From contig JAVSMP010000001.1 of assembly GCA_032027145.1 (NCBI GenBank), forward strand, positions 62,001-126,000: a DNA stretch of 64,000 nt, in the 5' to 3' direction. The notes below the pieces were generated by a model. That model saw nothing but the letters and a program-made list of their open reading frames with translations. It did no database searches and was not told the origin of the DNA. Source of the DNA: Ignavibacterium sp. (GTDB lineage Bacteria > Bacteroidota > Ignavibacteria > Ignavibacteriales > Ignavibacteriaceae). This document shows, piece by piece, positions 1 through 8,750 of the stretch (the stretch's first letter is position 1; each line of letters starts with the position of its first letter). The translations under genes were made by a program, and so were the position numbers.

Positions 1-21
1 AACAACTAATATTTTAGGCAT
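1..21 (-). CDS. response regulator, N-terminal start only (partial)
   Basis: Only the first seven codons are inside the window; they read MPKILVV, the usual opening of a CheY-like receiver domain, with the rest beyond the left edge. The ATG is at 21-19 and is preceded by CGGAGA at good ribosome-site distance. It lies 19 bases downstream of the histidine kinase stop on the same strand, so it is most simply the cognate response regulator. The identity rests on seven residues plus context, so it is an inference. Confidence 0.65.
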
Positions 22-40
22 TTTTATCTCCGATATTTAA

Positions 41-1594
41 TTAAGAACCTGAATGAAACAATAATTTAAAACTGCTTCCTTCGCCTGATTTACTTTCAAG
101 AATAATCTTGCCTTTATGTGCATCCATAATTTGTTTAACAAGAGTAAGTCCTAGTCCTGTACCTTTTGTAGTATGGATAAGTCCTGAAGAAACACGATAA
201 AACTTATCAAACACTTTTTGCTGATCTTTTTCTGATATCCCAATGCCTTTATCAGAAATCTTTATAAATACAAAATCATTTTCACTGCCAATAGTAATTT
301 TAATAAATTTATTTTCTGTGCTGTATTTAACTGAATTATCAATAAGATTAACTACGGCTTCTGAAACTGCTTCACGATCTACCTTCACTTTCGGAATATC
401 AATACCTGGTTCATATTCAAAATCAAATCCTTTATTATAAAGATGATAACTGTAATTCTGATAAATCTGAATAACAATTTCATTCAGATCTTCATCAGCA
501 AAGCTAAACTTGCGTTTACCTGCTTCCATTTTAGAGAAGTTAAGAATTGAATTAACAATTCTTCCTAAACGATTAGATTCACGGCTGATTATTGAATAAT
601 ATTCTTTTTTCTTTTCTTCAGTTTTAACACGATCCATCTCAAGTGTTTCTGCAAACATGCTTATTAAAGAAAGCGGGGTTCTAAGTTCGTGAGAAACATT
701 TGAAACAAAATCTGCTTTTGCTTTAGACAGTTCAAGTTCTTTATTAACTGCACTGTAAACGAACCATACAGCAGCGATCAAAACAATAAATAATATTCCG
801 ATCAGTATTAAATTTTCTGTTGCTCTTTCTTCTACAAGATCTTGTATTGACTTTCCAACAAGTGATATTCCCAGATTATAATCCGGGAAAATCCACAATG
901 GTTTCTGAGCTTGAACAGGTTTCTTATCAAAATCTTTTGTGGAATTATATTGATAACCTGTTACAGGATTGATAACAGAAATAATGAATTCATTTTTAGC
1001 AACTTCCTGTAAACGCGGAGAAAGTATTTCGGAAATAAAATCCTGTGGATTTATAACTGCACCGTAAATTCTGTTTGGATATTTATCTGTTCCTGCAAAA
1101 ACCAATAATGCCTCATCAGCAGAATTGTCTAAGTCAATTGGTTCAATTTTTCTGTAGCCCTGATTGCGGTAATCATACAATTTGTGTATTTGGTCTTTGT
1201 TCCGAAGCAGCTCACGGGTATAAGATAAATTTAATGAGATGGGATTTGAGATATTCAGATTATTTCTAAAAAAGAATTTTAAATTATCATCCTCCAGACT
1301 ATCAGCAATAAAAATATAACTGAACTTACGATTTTCACTTACAATTGAATTAAGAATATCATTTCCGGAACCCTGCTTATTACCTGATTCAATCCCGGAT
1401 ATGATTTCATTTACAGTTGCTCTAACAACATCTTCTGAATACTGATTAACGGAAAAGAGTATTGCCTGAAGCTGATTGTTGTAAATTTCTTCAAGCACTT
1501 TTTCATCTTTGCTCAGCTTAATAAGTTCATTGTATAATAAAAAAGCTATAGGCAAAATAATAATCAGGATGAGTATCAAGCCTATTTTTTTCAT
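41..1594 (-). CDS. membrane sensor histidine kinase
   Basis: This is a 517-residue two-component sensor kinase of the inner membrane. A first membrane helix spans about residues 4-21, an extracytoplasmic sensor region follows to about 260, and a second helix covers about 262-282. The HisKA domain contains SHELRTPLS with the phospho-acceptor at His302. The ATPase domain shows the N box (NLIDNSVKYS), a G1 box (DKGIGI), an F box (FDKFYR) and a G2 box (GTGLGL). The sensor region resembles no domain I can name, so the stimulus is unknown. It starts at an ATG 7 bases after the stop of the acyl-activating enzyme gene and is followed by a response regulator start, so the three genes are probably one transcript. 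Kinase function is certain from motifs; the regulon is unknown. Confidence 0.95.
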   Translation of the reverse strand: MKKIGLILILIIILPIAFLLYNELIKLSKDEKVLEEIYNNQLQAILFSVNQYSEDVVRATVNEIISGIESGNKQGSGNDILNSIVSENRKFSYIFIADSLEDDNLKFFFRNNLNISNPISLNLSYTRELLRNKDQIHKLYDYRNQGYRKIEPIDLDNSADEALLVFAGTDKYPNRIYGAVINPQDFISEILSPRLQEVAKNEFIISVINPVTGYQYNSTKDFDKKPVQAQKPLWIFPDYNLGISLVGKSIQDLVEERATENLILIGILFIVLIAAVWFVYSAVNKELELSKAKADFVSNVSHELRTPLSLISMFAETLEMDRVKTEEKKKEYYSIISRESNRLGRIVNSILNFSKMEAGKRKFSFADEDLNEIVIQIYQNYSYHLYNKGFDFEYEPGIDIPKVKVDREAVSEAVVNLIDNSVKYSTENKFIKITIGSENDFVFIKISDKGIGISEKDQQKVFDKFYRVSSGLIHTTKGTGLGLTLVKQIMDAHKGKIILESKSGEGSSFKLLFHSGS

Positions 1595-1601
1595 TTATAA
1601 T

Positions 1602-4055
1602 TTATCTTTTCGTCAACTGTTCAGATACTTTTGCTTTTACAAAATCTTTTAACGAATCATAAGTATGATTCTCGGGTTTAACCGGCTTTAAGAACCTAAC
1701 ATTTATTTTCTTCCAGGGTCTCGGAAAATGTGTACCGCGGGGCAAAGCGTCATAAGCGCCTTTTATTACTACTGGAACAACAGGCACATTTAATTCCCGG
1801 CTAAGAATCGCAAATGTTTTTTTAAAATCGCCTATATCGCCGCTTATTGTTCTTGTCCCTTCGGGAAAGATAATAATATTTTTTCCGCGTTTTAAAACCT
1901 CCGCAAGTTTTTGCAGTGAAGTTTTAAGATCATTAAGGTCCATAACAATCACATTATGTTTATCAGCAATAAACTTCAGAAGTTTATTCTTTACGTGTTT
2001 TTCTTTTGCATAAAAATATGTCTGTTTTAATAATTTATTTTTAAGAAAAACAGCCACAAACAGTCCGTCAAAAAAGCTTTGATGATTTGGCGCAAGAATA
2101 AAAGGACCTTCAGGGATATTCTCTAATCCTTCACCTTTTAATCTGAAATATAATTTAAGAAATACTTTTGCACTGTATTTCATCATATTGTGAGTGAACC
2201 AGCTTTTAGGCAGATCAAGATTAAAACGTTCTCTGAATATTTTACCCCAATCAATTGCCTCAACGCTAAGCTTTGTTTTTTTATCTTTTACATTTTCAGC
2301 AAGTTTAACAACATTAGAAAACCCGACCAGTTCAGGCTCTGTGTATTTTATCCCGAAGTTAGATTCAAGATAGACACCAAGATTTACTTTATCCAGCGAG
2401 TCCAATCCGAGGTCTATCTCTAAATGATCAGAAGGATGAATTGTTGTTTCTTTCTGCTGCTGTAAAAATTCTTTAATTAAAACATATTCCTGAAATGCCG
2501 GTTCTATAAGATTTTCTGTTTTTTCTTCAGAAACTTGTTCAAGCTGCGGTAATAAAAATCTTTTTAACTTCAGCAATCTGGTGCGTGGTAATGGTTCTTT
2601 AATCAAACTGAATTTCATTACTTTTTTATATGGTGTAACTGACTGATTATATTTATCAATAACCTCCCACTTAATCATCTCTTCAATATTTTCAATTCCC
2701 AGCTGTTTTGCTTTTTGATAATCTGGATAAATAACTGCGTGAAGTAAATCAGATTTTTCAAATACACCAATTTCAGTAATAACTTCACTCATATTTAATA
2801 TTTTATCTTCAATCTCTTCAGGATTAACATTTTTTCCATTGGATAAAATTATTATTTCCTTCTTCCTTCCGGTAATAAATATTCTATTATCATCATCAAG
2901 ATATCCAAGGTCTCCGGTATATAACCATCCATTTTTTAATATTGCAGATGTTTCTTCAGGGCGGTTATAATAGCCTTGCATAACATTTCTGCCGCGGGTT
3001 ACAATTTCACCATCAAGAATTTTCACTTCATTGGTTTTTAGTGGCTGTCCGGCAGAACCGGGTAAAACTTTTCCAGGTCTTGTAAAGGTTATCATAGGCG
3101 CACATTCTGTCATACCAAATCCCTCAAGAATTTCAAATCCAAGTGTCAGATAATCCCTTGCAACATCTTTATCTAATGCAGCGCCGCCGCTTACAAGATA
3201 TTTAATCCTGCCGCCGAACTTCCGTTGCACTGAACCGAATATTTTTCTTGAAAATGTTAATGAGTTTTTCTTCTGTGCAACTTTAAACAAAAATTTTGCA
3301 ATTCCGCTCTTATCAATTTTATCTCTTATTCCCTTTCGGATAAGATTGTACAAACGAGGTACGCCGATAATAATTGTAATTTCCTGTTGAAGTGTTGCCA
3401 TAATATCTTCAGAAGCCATAGAGGGAGAAAAAATAATTGTACCTCCAACACCCAGAGGAATTATCATCGTGCCCATCAAAGGGAAGATATGGTGCAGCGG
3501 TAAAAGCACCAATAATCTGTCATCGTTTCTGTAAATACTAACATCATCAGTAACAGCTTCTATATTTGCGCGGAGATTATCATAAGAAAGCATTACTCCT
3601 TTAGGTGAACCGGTTGTACCTGAGGTGTAAATAATTACTGCAGTATCGTTGGGATCAGGCTCAGGTAAATTTGAAAAGGATATTACCTCATTTATTCTGA
3701 TATCATCAAGATTTATTTTCTGAATTTCATAATTCAACTCTTTGACAGCATTTTCCAGTACTTCTTTTGTTCCATCAGAATAATAAACAACTTCAGGTTT
3801 GCAGTCATTAAGTATAAAAGCAACATCATCTGATGACGACATAAAATCAATTGGTACTGCAACAGCATTTTTCATCCAGGCAGAATAAAACGCATAAACC
3901 CATTCAAATCTGTTTTCAGAAAATATAGCTGCTTTAGTCAGGTTATTATTTGGGAGAAGAGCCGAATAAAAATTTATATTCTTAATTAATTTATTGTAAT
4001 CAACTTTTTGATCCCTATAGATCATTGCTGTTTTGTTATGGTCTTTTAAAAACAA
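1602..4055 (-). CDS. fused acyl-CoA/ACP synthetase, acyl carrier domain and PlsC-type acyltransferase
   Basis: An 817-residue three-domain lipid enzyme. Residues about 1-500 are an AMP-forming acyl-activating domain: P-loop YTSGTTGSPKGV (143-154), FGMTE (313-317), YTGDLG (379-384) and the C-terminal hinge GRKKEIII. Residues about 520-590 look like an acyl carrier domain, with DLGLDSL placing the phosphopantetheine site at Ser553. Residues about 625-817 are a PlsC-type acyltransferase with NHQSFFD (His658/Asp663) and FPEGTR (730-735). Combined, it could activate a fatty acid, hold it on its own carrier arm and transfer it to a lysophospholipid. E. coli Aas joins the same two activities in the opposite order. 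The start is TTG at 4055 with AAAGGT seven bases upstream; the first in-frame ATG is ten codons later and would cut into the domain start. Substrate is inferred. Confidence 0.9.
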   Translation of the reverse strand: MFLKDHNKTAMIYRDQKVDYNKLIKNINFYSALLPNNNLTKAAIFSENRFEWVYAFYSAWMKNAVAVPIDFMSSSDDVAFILNDCKPEVVYYSDGTKEVLENAVKELNYEIQKINLDDIRINEVISFSNLPEPDPNDTAVIIYTSGTTGSPKGVMLSYDNLRANIEAVTDDVSIYRNDDRLLVLLPLHHIFPLMGTMIIPLGVGGTIIFSPSMASEDIMATLQQEITIIIGVPRLYNLIRKGIRDKIDKSGIAKFLFKVAQKKNSLTFSRKIFGSVQRKFGGRIKYLVSGGAALDKDVARDYLTLGFEILEGFGMTECAPMITFTRPGKVLPGSAGQPLKTNEVKILDGEIVTRGRNVMQGYYNRPEETSAILKNGWLYTGDLGYLDDDNRIFITGRKKEIIILSNGKNVNPEEIEDKILNMSEVITEIGVFEKSDLLHAVIYPDYQKAKQLGIENIEEMIKWEVIDKYNQSVTPYKKVMKFSLIKEPLPRTRLLKLKRFLLPQLEQVSEEKTENLIEPAFQEYVLIKEFLQQQKETTIHPSDHLEIDLGLDSLDKVNLGVYLESNFGIKYTEPELVGFSNVVKLAENVKDKKTKLSVEAIDWGKIFRERFNLDLPKSWFTHNMMKYSAKVFLKLYFRLKGEGLENIPEGPFILAPNHQSFFDGLFVAVFLKNKLLKQTYFYAKEKHVKNKLLKFIADKHNVIVMDLNDLKTSLQKLAEVLKRGKNIIIFPEGTRTISGDIGDFKKTFAILSRELNVPVVPVVIKGAYDALPRGTHFPRPWKKINVRFLKPVKPENHTYDSLKDFVKAKVSEQLTKR

Positions 4056-4200
4056 GTTTTACCTTTTAGTAATGAATCTTTAGTTCTAAAATATTAAATA
4101 ATCTCTAAATATCTGTTACTAAATTGTAAGGATATTTTACTTTAAAATTGAATTCATCAGAATTTTTTAGTATGTATAATCAACAACTTTTGAGGAAGTT

Positions 4201-4434
4201 ATGATCCAAACAAGAGAACAACTTATCGCTCAAAAAAAGATTCAATTAAAAGTCATTGATTTGGCTTTAGGAATATTAGTCGGATTACTTTACGGGTATG
4301 CAATTGATAACCTTATTGTCGGGCTTATAATCGGGATCGGAGTTGGATTTTTTAAATGGATAAATAGTATTCTTTTCTGGGGTCTTTTCTTTCTTACTAT
4401 CGTTTACTGGTTTATAATCATTTTTATTAAATGA
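4201..4434 (+). CDS. small two-helix membrane protein, unknown function
   Basis: A 77-residue protein that I do not recognise. After a short charged N-terminus (MIQTREQLIAQKKIQLKV) there are hydrophobic stretches at about residues 20-48 (glycine-rich, LALGILVGLLYGYAI) and 53-76, so it is probably an inner-membrane hairpin. It is supported as a real gene by GAGGA at 4191-4195, five bases before the ATG, and by a hairpin with a T tract 40 bases after the stop. It is transcribed away from the acyltransferase fusion gene, and the 145 bases between them must hold both promoters. Function unknown. Confidence 0.7.
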   Translation: MIQTREQLIAQKKIQLKVIDLALGILVGLLYGYAIDNLIVGLIIGIGVGFFKWINSILFWGLFFLTIVYWFIIIFIK

Positions 4435-4476
4435 TAAAACACTGGAATAAACAATAACAACTTTTTATAAACATTA

Positions 4477-4500
4477 AACTCCTAACGGAGTTCTTTTTCT
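4477..4500 (+). terminator. intrinsic terminator after the 77-residue membrane protein
   Basis: AACTCC (4477-4482), loop TAAC, GGAGTT (4487-4492) forms a perfect 6-base-pair stem followed by CTTTTTCT. It lies 43 bases after the stop codon at 4434, in the right orientation for that gene. Confidence 0.6.
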
Positions 4501-4742
4501 GTTATAAATAATTTCAATAAACTCAAAGAACTCTACTGCTGCCTGTTCTTTTGTTTCAACTTTTTTGCAAAACTAAAACACTGAATCTTCAGTATTTGGA
4601 ACAGAGTTTTTCCTTATTTGAAAATATTTACGGATAATTATACTCTTATTTACCGATATCTTGTTCTTGTTGTTATTTGAGAAAACTAAACTATTTTTTT
4701 TATTCTCATAATAACCAATTCTTTTTTAGCCTTTAGGAAAAT

Positions 4743-4807
4743 GGCACACGGATCGAACAGATTAAACTGATGTTAACAGATTAATCTATCTTCCGTTTAT
4801 TCATTGT
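4743..4807. repeat. degenerate copy of a MITE-like palindromic repeat
   Basis: The stretch begins GGCACACGGATCGAACAGAT, continues with AAACTGAT and ends TCCGTTTATTCATTGT. Its end resembles the end of the better-preserved element at 39655-39722 (TCCGTTTGATCAGTGT; 13 of 16 identical), and both contain repeated CGGAT / CAGATT / CTGAT words. It carries no coding capacity and appears to be an old, decayed copy. Confidence 0.5.
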
Positions 4808-4912
4808 AAGAAATATTATGTCCAATCGTTAATTCTAAATAGTTTTGTTATTAATCAAGATATTTTGTTTATTTACTCTTAATTTTGAATTGAAATTAAT
4901 ATAGAATTTGAT

Positions 4913-6256
4913 ATGCGTATAATTATTGCAGGAATGGGAGATGTCGGCTATCAGCTTGCTAAGCAGCTCTCAATCGAGTCTCACGATATTATTGCTATTG
5001 ATTTAGATCAAGACAGATTATCCTATTCTGATCAGATGGCTGATATTCTTACAATCAACGGATCTTCTACTTCAGTATCTGTTCTTAAACAAGCTGGTAT
5101 TGATAAAGCTGATCTTTTGGTTGCTGTAACAGCATCAGAAGAGGTTAATATAACATCGGCAATAATTGGCAAAAAGCTTGGCGTAAAAAGAACCATCGCT
5201 CGAATTTTTAATGATGAATATCTTGAACCGGAAAGCGGAGTTAATTTTAATGAACTCGGTGTTGATTTTATGATCTACCCCGAAGGTCTTGCTGCAATCG
5301 AAACTGTTAATCTTATTAATCGTACAGCAGCAACTGATGTGCTTGAGTTTGAAGACGGCAAGCTTTCAGTTATGGGTATAAGACTTGATAAAAATGCACC
5401 AATAATACACAAAAAAATGTTTGAGGTTTCTCAGCAATTCCAAAATGTTGATTTCCGCGTAGTTGCAATTCATAGAAATTTTAGAACTATTGTGCCAAGA
5501 GGCAATGATCAATTTTTAGCTAACGATCAGGTATTTGTAATTTCAAAACCTCAGGGTCACGATGCAATCTTACGCCTTGCCGGTAAAGAAAATATTCAGT
5601 TTAATAATATAATGATTCTTGGCGGTGGCAAGATAGGAAGACGGGTCGCAAGTATGCTAAGTGATAAAATGACTGTTAAATTAATTGACAATGATGCTGA
5701 TAAAACTTTTGAACTGGCTGATCAACTTCCTAATACTTTGGTTATTAAAGGCGATGGAAGGGATATAGATCTGCTGGCACAAGAAGGTATTATTGATGTA
5801 GATGCTTTTGTAGCTTTAACAGAAGACGCTGAAACAAATATAATTTCCTGCCTGATGGCAAAACATCTTGGAGTTAAAAAAGCAATTGCGCTGGTTGATA
5901 AAGTTGATTATATCCCACTTACCCAAACTATTGGACTCGATTCTCTCATTAACAAAAAATTAACCTCTGCAAACAATATTGTCCGTTTTATTAAAAAAGG
6001 CGGGTTGGTATCTTATTCTACTTTAGAAGGAATTGATGCAGTTTTATTAGAGTATATTGCACAGCCCGGTTCACATATAACACAATCTACTCTTGCAAAA
6101 CTTGAACTGCCTAAAGGCACAATCATCGGCGGCTTTATTAGAAATGATGAAGGGCATATAGGTGTTGGGGATTCAAAAATAAATGCCGGCGATAAGGTTG
6201 TTGTATTCTCTTTACCCGATGCTGTAGAAAAATTAGAAAAGTTTTTTCTAGGATAA
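4913..6256 (+). CDS. trkA: Trk potassium uptake regulatory subunit TrkA
   Basis: A 447-residue cytoplasmic NAD-binding gating subunit of the Trk/Ktr potassium uptake system. It has the usual duplicated arrangement: an RCK N-terminal Rossmann fold starting with GMGDVGYQLAKQL and IAIDLDQDRL, an RCK_C domain, then a second Rossmann fold (ILGGGKIGRRVA, KLIDNDADK) and a second RCK_C domain at the C-terminus. The length matches full-length two-repeat TrkA. It is directly followed, 8 bases later, by the membrane subunit gene trkH, so the two are co-transcribed. ATG start; no strong ribosome site, as is common in this lineage. Confidence 0.95.
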   Translation: MRIIIAGMGDVGYQLAKQLSIESHDIIAIDLDQDRLSYSDQMADILTINGSSTSVSVLKQAGIDKADLLVAVTASEEVNITSAIIGKKLGVKRTIARIFNDEYLEPESGVNFNELGVDFMIYPEGLAAIETVNLINRTAATDVLEFEDGKLSVMGIRLDKNAPIIHKKMFEVSQQFQNVDFRVVAIHRNFRTIVPRGNDQFLANDQVFVISKPQGHDAILRLAGKENIQFNNIMILGGGKIGRRVASMLSDKMTVKLIDNDADKTFELADQLPNTLVIKGDGRDIDLLAQEGIIDVDAFVALTEDAETNIISCLMAKHLGVKKAIALVDKVDYIPLTQTIGLDSLINKKLTSANNIVRFIKKGGLVSYSTLEGIDAVLLEYIAQPGSHITQSTLAKLELPKGTIIGGFIRNDEGHIGVGDSKINAGDKVVVFSLPDAVEKLEKFFLG

Positions 6257-6264
6257 CTGCTGCT

Positions 6265-7713
6265 TTGAACATTAAACGCGTATTAAATATTCTCGGGTTT
6301 CTTGTTTTAATAACAGGCATCTTTATGATGTTTGGGATTCCTTTCTCAATATACTATGGTGACAATGATATTGCTGTTCTGCTTTTTACGGGGATTGGGA
6401 TAAGTATAATCGGATTCGGATTTTGGTTTAAAACAAGAAATGCAGATAAGTCTGATATTGGTAAAAGAGAAGGTTATTTAATAGTAACATTAGGCTGGGT
6501 ACTGATGTCTTTATTCGGTGCATTGCCATTTGTTATACATGGATCAATTCCTAATTACAGCGATGCCTTTTTTGAAACTATGTCGGGCTTTACAACAACT
6601 GGTGCTACGATTTTGTCAGACATAGAATCTCTGCCGCATGGTCTTTTATTCTGGAGATCTCTTACTCATTGGATAGGTGGAATGGGAATAATCGTTCTTT
6701 CTCTTGCAATATTGCCTTTACTTGGCATTGGCGGAATGCAGTTGTATGCCGCTGAGGTCCCCGGTATAACTAAGGATAAATTTCATCCGCGGGTTAAGGA
6801 AACAGCAAAGCGATTGTGGGTTATCTACATGGCTTTAACATTTTTGGAAACTATTCTGTTAATGATAGCCGGTATGAACTTTTTTGATGCGCTCAATCAT
6901 TCTTTTGCAACATTAGCTACAGGCGGATTCTCAACTAAGAACAACAGTACCGCTTATTTTACTTCTCCTTATATTCAGTACATACTGATTTTGTTTATGT
7001 TTTTAGCAGGAATGAATTTTACTTTGCATTATCAGATAATACATAAGAATTTTTCATTCTTAAAAAAAAATGACGAGTTCAAAGCATATTTGTTTTTTAC
7101 CATCGGAGTTTCTGTTTTCATTACTCTTATTCATATTCCGTATGTAGATTTTAAACCCGAAGAAGCTTTCAGACAATCACTTTTTCATGTTGTATCACTG
7201 GTTACCACAACCGGATTCGTTTCCAGTAACTATGAAAACTGGGCAGTATTTTCTAAAATGATCTTTCTGATACTTCTATTCATCGGCGGTTCTGCTGGAT
7301 CTACCGGCGGCGGTATTAAAGTAGTTAGGCATTTACTTTTATTAAAAAATGGCTTTATGGAATTGAAAAGATTATTACACCCGAGAGCTGTAATTCCAAC
7401 AAGATTAAATGGAAAAGCCGTAACTCCGGAAATTATTTCAAATGTGCAGGCATTTTTTATACTATATATGTTAGTTTTTGTACTTGGCGCAATAATGCTA
7501 TCATTGATGGGTGTGGATTTTATTTCTTCAATAGGCGGAGCAGCTACTTGTCTTGGAAATATTGGACCTGGTTTAGGCACCGTTGGTCCTGCTTCAAACT
7601 TTGGACATCTGCCTGAGCTTGCTAAATGGCTGTTAAGTTTGCTTATGTTGTTTGGAAGATTAGAGTTATTTACTGTGTTGATTATCCTTACTCCATATTT
7701 CTGGAAGAAGTAA
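6265..7713 (+). CDS. trkH: Trk-type potassium uptake membrane protein TrkH
   Basis: A 482-residue integral membrane potassium channel-like transporter. It shows the four pore-loop repeats of the TrkH/KtrB superfamily with their filter glycines: SGFTTTGATI, LATGGFST, TTTGFVSSN and CLGNIGPGLGTVGP, embedded among about ten hydrophobic helices. It works with the TrkA subunit encoded just upstream. The start is a TTG at 6265, eight bases after the trkA stop; the next in-frame ATG would remove about 20 residues of the first helix, so TTG is preferred. The end is followed by a long intergenic hairpin at 7917-7949. Confidence 0.95.
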   Translation: MNIKRVLNILGFLVLITGIFMMFGIPFSIYYGDNDIAVLLFTGIGISIIGFGFWFKTRNADKSDIGKREGYLIVTLGWVLMSLFGALPFVIHGSIPNYSDAFFETMSGFTTTGATILSDIESLPHGLLFWRSLTHWIGGMGIIVLSLAILPLLGIGGMQLYAAEVPGITKDKFHPRVKETAKRLWVIYMALTFLETILLMIAGMNFFDALNHSFATLATGGFSTKNNSTAYFTSPYIQYILILFMFLAGMNFTLHYQIIHKNFSFLKKNDEFKAYLFFTIGVSVFITLIHIPYVDFKPEEAFRQSLFHVVSLVTTTGFVSSNYENWAVFSKMIFLILLFIGGSAGSTGGGIKVVRHLLLLKNGFMELKRLLHPRAVIPTRLNGKAVTPEIISNVQAFFILYMLVFVLGAIMLSLMGVDFISSIGGAATCLGNIGPGLGTVGPASNFGHLPELAKWLLSLLMLFGRLELFTVLIILTPYFWKK

Positions 7714-8027
7714 AAAGAAGTTGTTTCAATAATTTATAACTAATTAAATAAGTTAGATTAGTTAACATTTTGTACCTTAATTTATCTTTAGAGTTTATTA
7801 CTGTGGTTTAATAAAGATAAATTCATTATAAATAATGCAAGATGAATTCTTCTTTTCTGTCTGGTTTATTTTAGTGCTAAATGAAAAAGATATTATTTAT
7901 TTGAGATGAAATTACATCAAACCCAATTCTACAGAAGAACTGGGTTTGAAGAATATTATAATCATGCTTTTTGGATAATCTGCTGGCAGCTGAAAGTCTG
8001 GTCTTTACAATATTATGATAATTTTTA
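7714..8027. other. 314-base intergenic region between convergent genes
   Basis: Very AT-rich DNA between trkH and a minus-strand small ORF. Apart from the hairpin at 7917-7949 I see no coding or RNA feature. Confidence 0.5.
7917..7949. terminator. long hairpin between convergent genes, no T tract
   Basis: TCAAACCCAATTCT pairs with AGAACTGGGTTTGA across a 5-base loop: 14 positions with a single A-C mismatch. It lies between trkH (plus) and the 44-residue ORF (minus), so it may end transcripts from both sides, but neither side has a run of T. A similar AACCC...GGGTT hairpin lies at 27631-27657, again between convergent genes. Confidence 0.5.
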
Positions 8028-8162
8028 TCAACTGATAAATACCCAATAAACAATAGCTACAACTGCTGCCAAAGCACTTAAGCCCAAGAGTCCAATCAAT
8101 CCATAAAAAGCAATATCTGTAACAAGACTTTTTTGTTTTTCATTTTTTAATTCGGGTTGCAT
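8028..8162 (-). CDS. 44-residue single-helix membrane protein
   Basis: An ORF of 44 codons starting MQPELKNEKQKSLVTDIAFY and ending in WVFIS. The N-terminus is charged and soluble, and residues about 17-43 form one hydrophobic glycine/alanine-rich helix, so it would be a single-pass inner-membrane peptide. Support for reality comes from GAAAGGA (8171-8177 on the complement) with an 8-base gap to the ATG, and a perfect 14-base palindrome 56 bases upstream of the start. No similarity that I recognise. It lies among potassium transport genes, but no functional link can be shown. Confidence 0.6.
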   Translation of the reverse strand: MQPELKNEKQKSLVTDIAFYGLIGLLGLSALAAVVAIVYWVFIS

Positions 8163-8217
8163 TGAATAATTCCTTTCAAATCAATTTATTTCATTAAATG
8201 CTTAATTAATTAAATAA

Positions 8218-8231
8218 GTAACTGCAGTTAC
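8218..8231. promoter_or_regulatory. 14-base perfect palindrome upstream of the 44-residue ORF
   Basis: GTAACTGCAGTTAC is a perfect palindrome 55 bases upstream of the start of the small ORF at 8028-8162. The position fits an operator in that gene's promoter region, but no regulator is known and the palindrome may be chance. Confidence 0.35.
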
Positions 8232-8315
8232 GTAATATGAAAGAAACTATAAATGTATCACTCCAATCTCTGTAAGCGGATTGCGTGCGGAGTCTGATTT
8301 TTATATAATCTTAAG

Positions 8316-8336
8316 TTGCTGAAGCAAATTCAGCAA
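8316..8336. terminator. hairpin downstream of the 118-residue ORF
   Basis: TTGCTGAA, loop GCAAA, TTCAGCAA forms a perfect 8-base-pair stem. It is 40 bases past the stop of the minus-strand ORF at 8377-8733. There is no T tract on the minus strand, so termination is uncertain. Confidence 0.35.
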
Positions 8337-8376
8337 TATAATTTCGTAACTTCAGTAAGTGTTTGAAAAGGATGGA

Positions 8377-8733
8377 CTATGTGCTTGTAGAAAAGATAAC
8401 AGTAAGAAAAGTTTTGAAACGAAATGTAGTAGAAAACCCACCGTTGCAAATTTTTTTTGAGTCGGTTATATCTCTTTCAGAAATCAGATCATGCTTATCA
8501 TAAATATAATGGAAAGAGGCAAAATTACGTTCCGTATTTTGTTTAACCGGATTTGGATTACTGCGTGCAGCACTTAATTCGCCGTTGTAATAATAAATCT
8601 GAAAACTGGTTTCTGAAAATTTTGTAACAGGATAATCGTTCCGGTTTGAAATTTGAGTGATTTGAAGACCAAACAACAAGATCACTAAAAGAACATTTAC
8701 ACCTTTTTCTTTATATAATCTGTTAACAAACAA
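8377..8733 (-). CDS. hypothetical protein with N-terminal hydrophobic segment
   Basis: A 118-codon frame that begins 17 bases after the stop of the antiporter gene on the same strand. Residues about 12-28 (GVNVLLVILLFGLQITQIS) could be a signal or anchor, and the rest is polar and tyrosine-rich with no domain I recognise. The start is doubtful: the first codon is TTG without a good ribosome site, and the AAAGGTG at the right distance for an ATG leads to a different frame that stops at once. It may therefore be a decayed gene or a short secreted protein. Low confidence that it is translated as given. Confidence 0.35.
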   Translation of the reverse strand: MFVNRLYKEKGVNVLLVILLFGLQITQISNRNDYPVTKFSETSFQIYYYNGELSAARSNPNPVKQNTERNFASFHYIYDKHDLISERDITDSKKICNGGFSTTFRFKTFLTVIFSTST

Positions 8734-8750
8734 GATATTTTTAAAAATTA

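Larger units (their letters stand above)
4435..4912. other. 478-base intergenic region
   Basis: This gap between the 77-residue membrane protein and trkA is very AT-rich. It contains a terminator hairpin (4477-4500) and one degenerate copy of a palindromic repeat (4743-4807). I see no convincing open reading frame or RNA gene. The trkA promoter must lie in the last 100 bases, but I cannot pick out a clear -7 box. Confidence 0.6.
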
